Of a stretch of 22,294 bases of DNA, positions 9,656 to 15,938 are shown in pieces. The stretch is taken from assembly GCA_040755215.1 (NCBI GenBank), contig JBFMBG010000059.1:1-22294 (forward strand), in the 5' to 3' direction. The stretch's first letter is position 1; every line of letters starts with the position of its first letter. Source of the DNA: JAIMBK01 sp040755215 (GTDB lineage Bacteria; Bacillota; Desulfotomaculia; Desulfotomaculales; Nap2-2B). A program made the translations under genes and the position numbers. The notes below the pieces were generated by a model. It was given only the letters and a program-made list of their open reading frames with translations, made no database searches and was not told where the DNA came from.

Positions 9656-10051
9656 GAAAAACCAATACGGAAAACCTGGTCTGGATAATAAGGAAATGTT
9701 TACTGCGCGAACAAAAAATCTTGAACCTTTCCCCGGCGCCGGTTAAAAACAGTTGGGGAGCAGAAAAGAAAATGGTTTAAATCCCGACCGCTAAAACTTA
9801 AACTATTTGGTATGTTAGATCTTGCGTCAATTTTAAGACTTTTGTAACTGGTCAGCTTTTTAACCACTATATAATGCCCACTCCTACCCTCCCGAATCTG
9901 AAAAAAATTAATCTTCCCGCTTATTCACATTCTTAATCATTAAATTTCTTATTTTATTTCGACTGCGGGCGGGCATTTCCTCCCATCCTTCTCCTTTTGG
10001 ACAGGAATTATTTTTAAGGGAAAAGGAACCAGGGCCGACGGCGAGAAGATA
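9656..10051. other. AT-rich intergenic stretch without a recognisable gene
   Basis: I see no convincing coding region here. The stretch holds the upstream part of the sigma-54 promoter region, the palindrome CCGGCGCCGG at 9733-9742, and a TATAAT at 9870-9875 on the plus strand without a well-placed -35. It ends where similarity to SfsA begins, so it may cover the scar of a deletion that removed most of sfsA. Confidence 0.5.
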
Positions 10052-10297
10052 ATGTCGAGGGGAACGAAACACCTGGAAGAGCTGCGCGTGGCCCGCGCAG
10101 AAGAAATGGCGGCAGCGGTTCTTTTTGTCGCCCAGCGGGAAGACGCCCGCTGCTTCACCCCCCACCGGCGGCAGGACCCGGCCTTTGCGGGCGCTCTGGA
10201 ACGGGCGGCGGCAAACGGCGTCCAGGTGCTGGCCTGCCGCTGCCGGGTTACTTTGGACGCCGTTACTCTGGAGGAGGAAATCCCCGTTTTCTTTTAA
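10052..10297 (+). pseudogene. sfsA: C-terminal remnant of sfsA
   Basis: About 81 codons match the end of the SfsA (sugar fermentation stimulation, DNA-binding) family: SRGTKHLEELRVAR, AAVLFVAQREDARCFTP, DPAFAGALERAAANGVQVLA and the terminal strand ending IPVF. Full-length SfsA is about 230 residues, so roughly the first two thirds are missing. The same frame upstream reads as unrelated sequence and the break in similarity falls close to the ATG at 10052. No ribosome site of quality precedes that ATG. It is most likely a decayed fragment; a functional short protein is unlikely because the N-terminal OB-fold part is absent. Confidence 0.75.
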
Positions 10298-10388
10298 CCG
10301 GGGCTCCCCTGCTCGATGGCTTCGGGAAATATCCCGGTTAAGAACAGGCACACGTCGGCGATCCGCTTGTAGAGAAGGAATTTGTATT
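10294..10388 (-). pseudogene. Possible short gene remnant, protein-like but unassigned
   Basis: Between two stops on the minus strand lie about 30 codons that read like a real protein interior, YKRIADVCLFLTGIFPEAIE, with no start codon. It is tail to tail with the sfsA remnant. I do not recognise the family with confidence. It may be chance, since the stretch is short; its value is as a hint that this interval has accumulated broken genes. Confidence 0.2.
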
Positions 10389-10766
10389 ATGCGCTATCCT
10401 TCCTCCGGCCGGGCCCGCCCGCCGGCAATTGCCGGCAAAAAACGCCGCAGCATCGACGACTACATCCAGGAGGGCCAGGAATTTTACCGCCGGGCCGCGG
10501 AGCGTTCCCAGGCGATTAAAGCGGGGGGCGGAGAGGCTGCCGGGGTGGGCGTAACTGCCGGAGGCGCGGCGGCTGCCGGGGGTGCTGGGCTCGCTGGGCC
10601 TGCCGGTGGCGCTGGGGCTGCTGGAAGCGTTGAAGGCGCCAGGATCGCCGGGACCGCCGAAGTTTTTAACTTTCTCGCCGACAACTTCGAACACGTCCGC
10701 AAGCCCCTTTTGTACATCGCCGGCCGTTACCTTTCCTTTCAAAAGCACCGGTGGTTTGATTACTGA
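10389..10766 (+). CDS. Small hypothetical protein with Gly/Ala-rich centre
   Basis: A 125-residue protein whose function I do not recognise. It has three parts: a basic N-terminus followed by SIDDYIQEGQEFYRRAAERS (an amphipathic segment, about residues 21-40), a Gly/Ala-rich low-complexity stretch of about 45 residues, and a well-composed C-terminal segment FLADNFEHVRKPLLYIAGRY ending QKHRWFDY. The ATG at 10389 has AAGGAA eight bases upstream, and third codon positions are GC-rich as in neighbouring genes. An overlapping minus-strand frame (10799-10338) exists but lacks a ribosome site. The two conserved-looking ends joined by a flexible linker suggest a small scaffold or membrane-associated protein, but that is a guess. 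An imperfect inverted repeat around GAATCCGGATTC (10785-10796) follows the gene and could be a weak terminator. Confidence 0.6.
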   Translation: MRYPSSGRARPPAIAGKKRRSIDDYIQEGQEFYRRAAERSQAIKAGGGEAAGVGVTAGGAAAAGGAGLAGPAGGAGAAGSVEGARIAGTAEVFNFLADNFEHVRKPLLYIAGRYLSFQKHRWFDY

Positions 10767-10800
10767 GTTGCCCTCTCCTTGAATGAATCCGGATTCCATT

Positions 10801-11241
10801 TTAATAAGTAATATGCATTATGCCTAAAGAAATCCGTTTCTGGTTAACCATGTGGTAAGCGGCAAAATTCCCGTAGATCCCTACCACGATCCACTGGCTG
10901 TCGCGAACAATAGATAACTTTAAGCCCGCGTTGCCGATTAAAATATTTGTATCCAGGATGCTCCGCAGCGCCTGTTCGGTTGCCTGCAAGACAGAGTGAA
11001 TCTGGTGGGGTACTTTGTTGATTATGCCGCAATCAAGGGATGCGCCGAGTACAGAATTGACTATCTTGCTTTTAATATTGCTTGCGTTCGCGCCAACTTC
11101 TGTAACGGCACATTTGAATACGCCTATTTTTTCCGCTTCCATGCGCAGATCATTTTCAATATTGCGGTCGTTGGCCAGCAAAAGAAAGATAGCTAATTCT
11201 TCGGCAGATATCCCGGTTAAATTTATTTTAAAATTAAACAA
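10801..11241 (-). CDS. hutP: HutP-family RNA-binding antiterminator
   Basis: Resembles Bacillus HutP, a histidine- and Mg-dependent protein that binds NAG-rich mRNA and prevents termination in the hut operon. Similar stretches, judged by eye from memory of the family, include AEELAIFLLLAND, SVLQATEQAL (HutP: ALYHATMEAL), NILIGNAGLKLSIVR (HutP: LLGSLLRTVGLRFAVLR), WIVVGIYGNFAA and the end SLGIMHI (HutP: GVGINHI). Of the three HutP metal-binding histidines (73, 77, 138), the first and last appear kept and the middle one aligns with glutamine. The chosen start is TTG 11241, with AGGGGGT eight bases upstream; an in-frame ATG at 11265 lacks such a site. At 146 residues it matches HutP length. It is the last gene of a pyrimidine, not histidine, operon, so its effector may differ. 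Confidence 0.8.
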   Translation of the reverse strand: MFNFKINLTGISAEELAIFLLLANDRNIENDLRMEAEKIGVFKCAVTEVGANASNIKSKIVNSVLGASLDCGIINKVPHQIHSVLQATEQALRSILDTNILIGNAGLKLSIVRDSQWIVVGIYGNFAAYHMVNQKRISLGIMHITY

Positions 11242-11271
11242 ACTATTTAGACCCCCTCGGAACATTATGGC

Positions 11272-12117
11272 TTAGTCAAGGGGTTCTTTGCTTAACTCGG
11301 AATAGGTAAAAGGTTTGCGATCCCGGAAAAAGTTCCACCGGTTGCGTTCTTCTTGAATCATCCTTAAATCCAGTTCGGCAACGACAATCTCGTCATTTTC
11401 CTGGCTCCCCTGAGCAATTATTTCGCCCCTTGGGTTGCAAAAATAACTTGTGCCGTAATAGATTCCGGAATCGTTCTCCACGCCGACCCGGTTGCTCGTT
11501 CCGACAAAGACGTTGTTCACCACGGCATGGCATCTTTGCACAATTAACCAGGCGAATCTGGAAAGGTCCATTATTGTGGTACAAGGATTAAACAAGATCT
11601 GGGCGCCCTTAAGGGCCAAAATCCGGGCAACTTCCGGATAGAACCGGTCATAATCGATCATAATGCCGATCTTACCAAATAGTGTTTTGAAAACCGGGTA
11701 ACCTAGATTACCGCTTCGAAAGTAAAATTGTTCGTAAAAACCCTCCAGGTGAGGCAAATGCACCTTCCGGTATTTCCCGAGGATCTCTCCGTTGGCATCG
11801 ATAATTACGGCTGTATTATAGTACACTCCTGGCATTTCAATTTCCGGAAGAGGAATAATCAGAACCACGTTTAATTTTTCCGCCAGTTCCTGCATTAAAC
11901 TGGTCGTTGGACCGGGAACCGGTTCAAACAGAGAGAACCATTTCTGATCTTGCTCAAAAGGGAAGTAGGGAGCGTAAAACAGTTCCTGGGCGCAAATAAT
12001 CCTGGCTCCCGCCGAGGCGGCTTTCTCGATTAAGGATACGTGCTTTTCAATATTTTCATTTTTGTCTTTAGAAACTCTGGCCTGGATGAGGGCAGCAGTA
12101 ACTGTTTGATTTACCAA
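11272..12117 (-). CDS. Nitrilase-superfamily protein lacking the catalytic cysteine
   Basis: Paralogue of the beta-ureidopropionase at 13709-14596, 281 residues. The family's E-K-E residues are present: Glu45 in AQELFYAP, Lys118 in KYRKVHLPH and Glu129 in GFYEQFYF. The nucleophile position, normally ICYDRHFPE, reads MIDYDRFYPE, so the cysteine is Asp155 (codon GAT). The loop after the lysine motif is also about seven residues shorter than in the paralogue. It should therefore not hydrolyse amides by the normal route; it may be a ligand-binding or oligomer partner, or have changed chemistry. The TTG start at 12117 has GAGGAG nine bases upstream. It is followed closely by the hutP-like gene (30 bases between stop and preferred start), suggesting a joint role. 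The reading frame is intact with no sign of decay. Confidence 0.9.
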   Translation of the reverse strand: MVNQTVTAALIQARVSKDKNENIEKHVSLIEKAASAGARIICAQELFYAPYFPFEQDQKWFSLFEPVPGPTTSLMQELAEKLNVVLIIPLPEIEMPGVYYNTAVIIDANGEILGKYRKVHLPHLEGFYEQFYFRSGNLGYPVFKTLFGKIGIMIDYDRFYPEVARILALKGAQILFNPCTTIMDLSRFAWLIVQRCHAVVNNVFVGTSNRVGVENDSGIYYGTSYFCNPRGEIIAQGSQENDEIVVAELDLRMIQEERNRWNFFRDRKPFTYSELSKEPLD

Positions 12118-12173
12118 ACCGAATCTCTCCTCAATTTTCGATTATGCCATTTTCATTAACGAAAGATAATCCA

Positions 12174-12200
12174 CCGCCCGGCCGGAACCCGGCCGGGCGG
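12174..12200 (-). promoter_or_regulatory. Strong GC hairpin between dihydropyrimidinase and the nitrilase-like/hutP pair
   Basis: CCGCCCGGCCGG at 12174-12185 is the exact inverse of CCGGCCGGGCGG at 12189-12200, giving a 12-bp perfect stem with a three-base loop. In the operon transcript it is followed by UGGAUUAUCUUUCGUU, only moderately U-rich, so as an intrinsic terminator it would be leaky. Just upstream in the RNA lies a second hairpin (CCTGCG against CGCAGG), and ACCCGG in its loop could pair with CCGGGT in the main hairpin. This is a reasonable place for attenuation by the HutP-like protein, but correctly spaced NAG triplets are not evident. Confidence 0.6.
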
Positions 12201-12252
12201 CAGCCTGCGCATCTTCCCGGGTCGCAGGGACGACCTCCCGCGCGTTTTTGGC

Positions 12253-13638
12253 TTACAACCGGCTTAAGCCGAACGGCTGTCGTTGGAGATACCGGCCGCG
12301 TCCGGCCCGGCCCAGAAATCGTCCGTGGTCCACAATGAGTTCCCCGCGGGAGAAGACCTGCACCGGTACGCCTTTCCCCCGCAAGCCCTCGTACGGATTG
12401 TAATCGACGTTCTGGTGATGGGTTGCTGCACTGATGGTAAACTCATCCTCGGGATCGAAAATAACAAGGTCGGCATCGCTCCCGGGGGCAATGGTTCCTT
12501 TCCTGGGAAATAACCCGAACAGCCTGGCTGGCGCGGTCGCCACGAGATCAACGAAGCGATTAAGATTGATCCGGTTACCGCCTACTCCTCCATGATACAC
12601 TAACATCAGCCTGGTTTCAACCCCGGGAGCGCCGTTGGGAATTTTGGAAAAGTCGTCTTGGCCCAATCTTTTCTGGGCCATGTTGAAGGAACAGTGGTCG
12701 GAACCGATGACCTGCAGATCTCCGCTGCTGATACCCCGCCATAATTCCGCAGCAGTTTCTTTTTCCCGTAAGGGAGGCGACATAACGTATTTTGCCCCTT
12801 GAAAGTCCGGTTCTTTGTAGTTATCCAAAGAAAGAAACAAATATTGGGGGCATGTTTCCGCAAACACGCTCACGCCGCGGTCGCGGGCGGCCCGTACCTG
12901 TTCCAGGGCTTCCCGCGCGCTCAGGTGGACAATGTACACCGGAGCGCCGGCCATTTCCGCCAGGGTGATCACCCGGCCGGCGGCCTCCCCTTCGAGGACG
13001 GGAGGGCGGCTTAATGCATGGTACAACGGTGCGGTCCGCCCGGCGGCAAGCATTTGCCGCACCAGGACGTCGATCACGTCACCGTTTTCGGCGTGGACAC
13101 AGACCAGTGCACCGCACTCTCTGGCCTTGACCAGGGTTCGATAGAGAGTTCCATCGTCCACCTGAAGTGTCCCTTTATAGGCCATAAAAAGCTTCAGTGA
13201 CGTAATTCCAGCGGCGACTATCCCGGGAATTTCACTGAAAACCGATTCCGTGAGGTCGGTGATCGCCACATGAAAGCCGTAGTCAATTACCGCCTTCCCT
13301 TCCGCCTTTTTCTGCCAGGCGGCCACGGCTTCGGCGAGGGATTGCCCTTTGCTTTGGATGGCGTAGTCCACAATGGTGGTGGTGCCCCCAAAAGCGGCCG
13401 CGATGGTGCCGGATTGAAAATCGTCGGCGGTAACCGTTCCGCCGAAAGGCATATCGAAATGGGTGTGCACGTCAATTGCCCCGGGCAGAATGTACCGGCC
13501 GGCTGCGTCGTAAACCTGGTCAACCGGCGAGGTTAGCTCGCGGCCAAGGGCAGCCACTTTTTCGCCGTCCACCAGAATGTCGGCCCGGCAAGTATCCGTA
13601 GCGGTGACGACGGTACCGTTGCGAATGAGTATTTTCAA
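12253..13638 (-). CDS. hydA: Dihydropyrimidinase / hydantoinase
   Basis: Binuclear zinc amidohydrolase of 461 residues that opens dihydrouracil or dihydrothymine to the N-carbamoyl-beta-amino acid. All metal ligands of the family are visible: His58 and His60 in DVHTHFD, the carboxylated Lys149 in SLKLFMAYKG, His182 in VHAENG, His238 in VHLS and Asp314 in IGSDHCSF. The dihydropyrimidinase-like substrate loop NPYEGLRGKG is near the C-terminus. The ATG at 13638 has AAGGAGG seven bases upstream. It lies 70 bases after the beta-ureidopropionase gene, i.e. downstream in the same operon, so the assignment to pyrimidine degradation rather than general hydantoin hydrolysis rests mostly on context with preA and the ureidopropionase. 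Confidence 0.93.
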   Translation of the reverse strand: MKILIRNGTVVTATDTCRADILVDGEKVAALGRELTSPVDQVYDAAGRYILPGAIDVHTHFDMPFGGTVTADDFQSGTIAAAFGGTTTIVDYAIQSKGQSLAEAVAAWQKKAEGKAVIDYGFHVAITDLTESVFSEIPGIVAAGITSLKLFMAYKGTLQVDDGTLYRTLVKARECGALVCVHAENGDVIDVLVRQMLAAGRTAPLYHALSRPPVLEGEAAGRVITLAEMAGAPVYIVHLSAREALEQVRAARDRGVSVFAETCPQYLFLSLDNYKEPDFQGAKYVMSPPLREKETAAELWRGISSGDLQVIGSDHCSFNMAQKRLGQDDFSKIPNGAPGVETRLMLVYHGGVGGNRINLNRFVDLVATAPARLFGLFPRKGTIAPGSDADLVIFDPEDEFTISAATHHQNVDYNPYEGLRGKGVPVQVFSRGELIVDHGRFLGRAGRGRYLQRQPFGLSRL

Positions 13639-13708
13639 TTTTGATTCCTCCTTCCTCCAGCGCCCGGTACCTTTTGATCCGAGGCTGAAAAACTAAACGT
13701 TCTAAGCT

Positions 13709-14596
13709 TTAAGGAAGAAGCCTGGTCATATCGCCGTATGTTTCCGGCCGCCGGTCCCGGTAAAACTGCCAGACTTCGCGCACCTCCCTGATCACCTCCA
13801 GGTCCATATCGGCAACGACCACTTCGTCTTGATCCCGGCTGCCGACGGCAACAAACTGGCCCCGGGGGTTCACCAGGTAGCTTTGGCCGTAAAATTCACC
13901 CATTTTCCAGGGCTCTTCCCAACCGACCCGGTTTATTGCGCCGACGTAATACCCGTTGGCCACGGCATGGGCCGGTTGCTCCAGTTTCCATAGATATTCC
14001 GATAATCCCGCCGTGGTCGCGGAAGGATTAAACACTATCTCCGCACCGTTTAAGCCAAGTAACCGCGCTCCCTCCGGAAAATGCCGGTCATAGCATATGT
14101 ATACGCCGACTTTGCAAAAGGCGGTTGCAAAGACCGGGTAGCCCAGGTTACCAGGTTTGAAGTAGTATTTTTCCCAAAACCCCGTGAGCGGGTTTTCTCC
14201 GGCCTGGACATGGGGAATATGCATTTTCCGGTACTTGCCCAGATACTGGCCGTCGGCGTCAATGACCGCCGCCGTGTTGTAATAAACCCCCGTCATTGCT
14301 TCCTCATAAACCGGAACGACCAGCACCATCCCGTGTTTTTTCGCCGTTTCTTGCATGATTTGCGTTGTTGGTCCTGGAACCGGTTCGGCCGCCCGGTACC
14401 ACTTGGGGTTTTGTTCGCAGCAAAAGTAGGGTCCGTAAAAAAGTTCCTGCAGGCAGGTGACCTGCGCTCCTTTTTGGGCAGCCTCGGCAATAAGCCTGAC
14501 ATGTTTTTCGATCATAGCCTCCTTGTGTTTTTCCACCGGGGCATCGCCAGGAAGAACGCTTTTCGCCTGGATCAACCCGATCCGTACCGTTCTCAC
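13709..14596 (-). CDS. pydC: Beta-ureidopropionase (N-carbamoyl-beta-alanine amidohydrolase), nitrilase family
   Basis: Would hydrolyse N-carbamoyl-beta-alanine to beta-alanine, CO2 and ammonia. The complete catalytic set is present: Glu51 in QELFYGPYF, Lys124 in KYRKMHIPH, Glu142 in GFWEKYYF and Cys168 in YICYDRHFPEG. At 295 residues it matches the bacterial N-carbamoyl amidase and beta-ureidopropionase group. The frame stays open far upstream (to 14785), but that part overlaps preA and has no family similarity; the GTG at 14596, with AAGGAG nine bases upstream and five bases after the preA stop, is the right start. The enzyme could also act on N-carbamoyl-beta-aminoisobutyrate from thymine. 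It is the active partner of the cysteine-less paralogue at 11272-12117. Confidence 0.9.
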   Translation of the reverse strand: MRTVRIGLIQAKSVLPGDAPVEKHKEAMIEKHVRLIAEAAQKGAQVTCLQELFYGPYFCCEQNPKWYRAAEPVPGPTTQIMQETAKKHGMVLVVPVYEEAMTGVYYNTAAVIDADGQYLGKYRKMHIPHVQAGENPLTGFWEKYYFKPGNLGYPVFATAFCKVGVYICYDRHFPEGARLLGLNGAEIVFNPSATTAGLSEYLWKLEQPAHAVANGYYVGAINRVGWEEPWKMGEFYGQSYLVNPRGQFVAVGSRDQDEVVVADMDLEVIREVREVWQFYRDRRPETYGDMTRLLP

Positions 14597-14601
14597 TGAG
14601 T

Positions 14602-15819
14602 TCAGCTCCTTCCGAAAGTTTTCGAAATTGACCCGCGTGGAGTAATGCATCCGGGCACGGGACAAACATGGCTGCATAGCGAACAGCCGCCGCATTTTTC
14701 GATGGCAATGACGGGAACGAGGTCCTTCCCCCCGGCAATGGCCTGATAACCCCCGTCCCGGCAGGCAGTTACACATAACTGGCACTTATTACAGGTTTCA
14801 CTGTTAATCTGGTAAACTATGCGGCTTTGCCGATCCAGGTCATCGTGCGCAACAATGTGGGGAAGGGCTTTACCGACCAGGTCTTCAACGGAAGAAAAGC
14901 CTTTTTCGGCCAGATACGCCGCCAGGCCGGTTTTCAGCGGCGCAATGAGATCGTAACCTTTCAGCATGACCGCCGTGCCCACCTGGACGGCCCGGGCCCC
15001 AACCGCCAGATATTCTGCCGCATCCTGCCAGGTACTGATTCCCCCGACGCCGAAAACCGGCAACCCGGTAGCCTGCGCGACCTGGGCCACGCAACGGAGC
15101 CCCACCGGCTTGATGGCCGTTCCGGAAAGGCCGGCCCAGGATCCCTTGCCGGCTACCGTGGGGATGGGCCGCAGAGTATCCAGATCGACTCCAACCAGGG
15201 AAGCTACCGTGTTAATGGCCGTTAGGCCGTCAGCACCATTATCCCGGGCAGACCGGGCAATCAGCCCGATATCGGCTACATTAGGCGTAAGTTTAACGAT
15301 TACCGGCACTTTTGCCACTTCCTTCACCCAGGCGGTAATCATCCCGGTGATCGCCGCGTCTTGACCAACGGCCATGCCCATTCCGCGCTCCGGCATCCCG
15401 TGGGGGCACGAGAAGTTAAGTTCCAGTGCGTCCACATAATCTTGAACCTGCAAGGCCAATTCCTGCCATTCCTCTTTAACTGTCAGCGCCATTAAACTGG
15501 CAATGATAATTTTCTCCGGATATGCCTCCTTCAGTTCCTTCAGCTCTTGAATCCATACAGTCAGCGGCCTGGTCGTGACCAGTTCGATGTTGCCCAGCGC
15601 CACTATTTTATTCCGGGTGTCTTTTAAGACCGCCAGGCGGGGGGTTACGTCCACAACCTCGAGCGTGTCCGGTTTTAGTGTTTTTGTCACCGCCCCGGCC
15701 CAGCCTTTCTCAAAAGCCCGCTTGATCATTTCCCCGTTTGCCGCCGGCGGGGCAGAGGAAAGAAGGAAAGGGTTTTCCAGGCGCAGGCCGCAAAATTCTA
15801 TCGCTAAGTTATTTCGCAT
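14602..15819 (-). CDS. preA: Dihydropyrimidine dehydrogenase, PreA-type subunit
   Basis: FMN enzyme interconverting uracil/thymine and the dihydro-pyrimidine. It has the dihydroorotate-dehydrogenase-like barrel with the catalytic cysteine in LNFSCPHGMPERGMG (about residue 138), GADGLTAINTV, and GVGGISTWQDAAEYL, then two C-terminal 4Fe-4S motifs, CNKCQLCVTAC and CGGCSLCSHVCP. Length and order match E. coli PreA. The PreT subunit that passes electrons from NADH is absent from the window, so it is elsewhere or another carrier such as ferredoxin is used. ATG 15819 fits the family N-terminus (MRNNLAIEFCG). However, the strong AGGAGGTGA site at 15845-15853 serves an out-of-frame ATG at 15835; TTG 15828 is another in-frame choice. 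See the finding on this start. Confidence 0.9.
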   Translation of the reverse strand: MRNNLAIEFCGLRLENPFLLSSAPPAANGEMIKRAFEKGWAGAVTKTLKPDTLEVVDVTPRLAVLKDTRNKIVALGNIELVTTRPLTVWIQELKELKEAYPEKIIIASLMALTVKEEWQELALQVQDYVDALELNFSCPHGMPERGMGMAVGQDAAITGMITAWVKEVAKVPVIVKLTPNVADIGLIARSARDNGADGLTAINTVASLVGVDLDTLRPIPTVAGKGSWAGLSGTAIKPVGLRCVAQVAQATGLPVFGVGGISTWQDAAEYLAVGARAVQVGTAVMLKGYDLIAPLKTGLAAYLAEKGFSSVEDLVGKALPHIVAHDDLDRQSRIVYQINSETCNKCQLCVTACRDGGYQAIAGGKDLVPVIAIEKCGGCSLCSHVCPVPGCITPRGSISKTFGRS

Positions 15820-15853
15820 TTCTTCCAAGAAACATGAAGCCAGTCACCTCCTA
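15809..15853 (-). promoter_or_regulatory. Perfect ribosome site leading to an out-of-frame 8-codon ORF over the preA start
   Basis: AGGAGGTGA (15853-15845), fully complementary to the 16S tail, is eight bases before an ATG at 15835. That ATG opens MFLGRNAK and stops with TAA at 15809, overlapping the in-frame preA starts TTG 15828 and ATG 15819. This is either a coupling leader ORF that feeds re-initiation on preA, or a one-base indel just after the true start: dropping one C would give MFLEEMRNN and continue into preA. Confidence 0.5.
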
Positions 15854-15860
15854 CAAAATT

Positions 15861-15890
15861 TTAAGAATCTATTCAACTAATTAAGAATCT
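15861..15890. promoter_or_regulatory. Two direct copies of TTAAGAATCT, 20 bp apart, upstream of preA
   Basis: TTAAGAATCT occurs at 15861-15870 and again at 15881-15890, a spacing of two helical turns, in the 110-119 bp gap between ald and preA. A related TTAAGAATT is at 20387-20395 upstream of the first gene of the operon. Spacing and shared occurrence suggest an operator or RNA site. The transcript here is also rich in NAG triplets, but they are not evenly phased. I see no good promoter in the gap. Confidence 0.4.
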
Positions 15891-15938
15891 TGCCTATCTA
15901 ATGTGCCTTGTGATTTTTTTGTTTTTTCCGCAGGCAGA

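Noticed and set aside
9849..9875. Plus-strand promoter with TATAAT at 9870
   Set aside because: The only -35-like hexamer (TGGTCA) is 15 bases away and no intact gene follows closely.
10338..10799. Minus-strand frame of about 153 codons opposite the Gly/Ala-rich protein gene
   Set aside because: No ribosome site, and codon third positions and residue composition favour the plus-strand gene.
13670..13708. TAG/TAG/CAG series before dihydropyrimidinase as a HutP RNA site
   Set aside because: The triplets are spaced by six and five bases rather than a regular four, so the match is not convincing.
15885..15915. GGCAC...GGC on the minus strand before preA as a sigma-54 promoter
   Set aside because: The spacing between GG and GC is 12, not the invariant 10, and the -12 part lacks TTGC.
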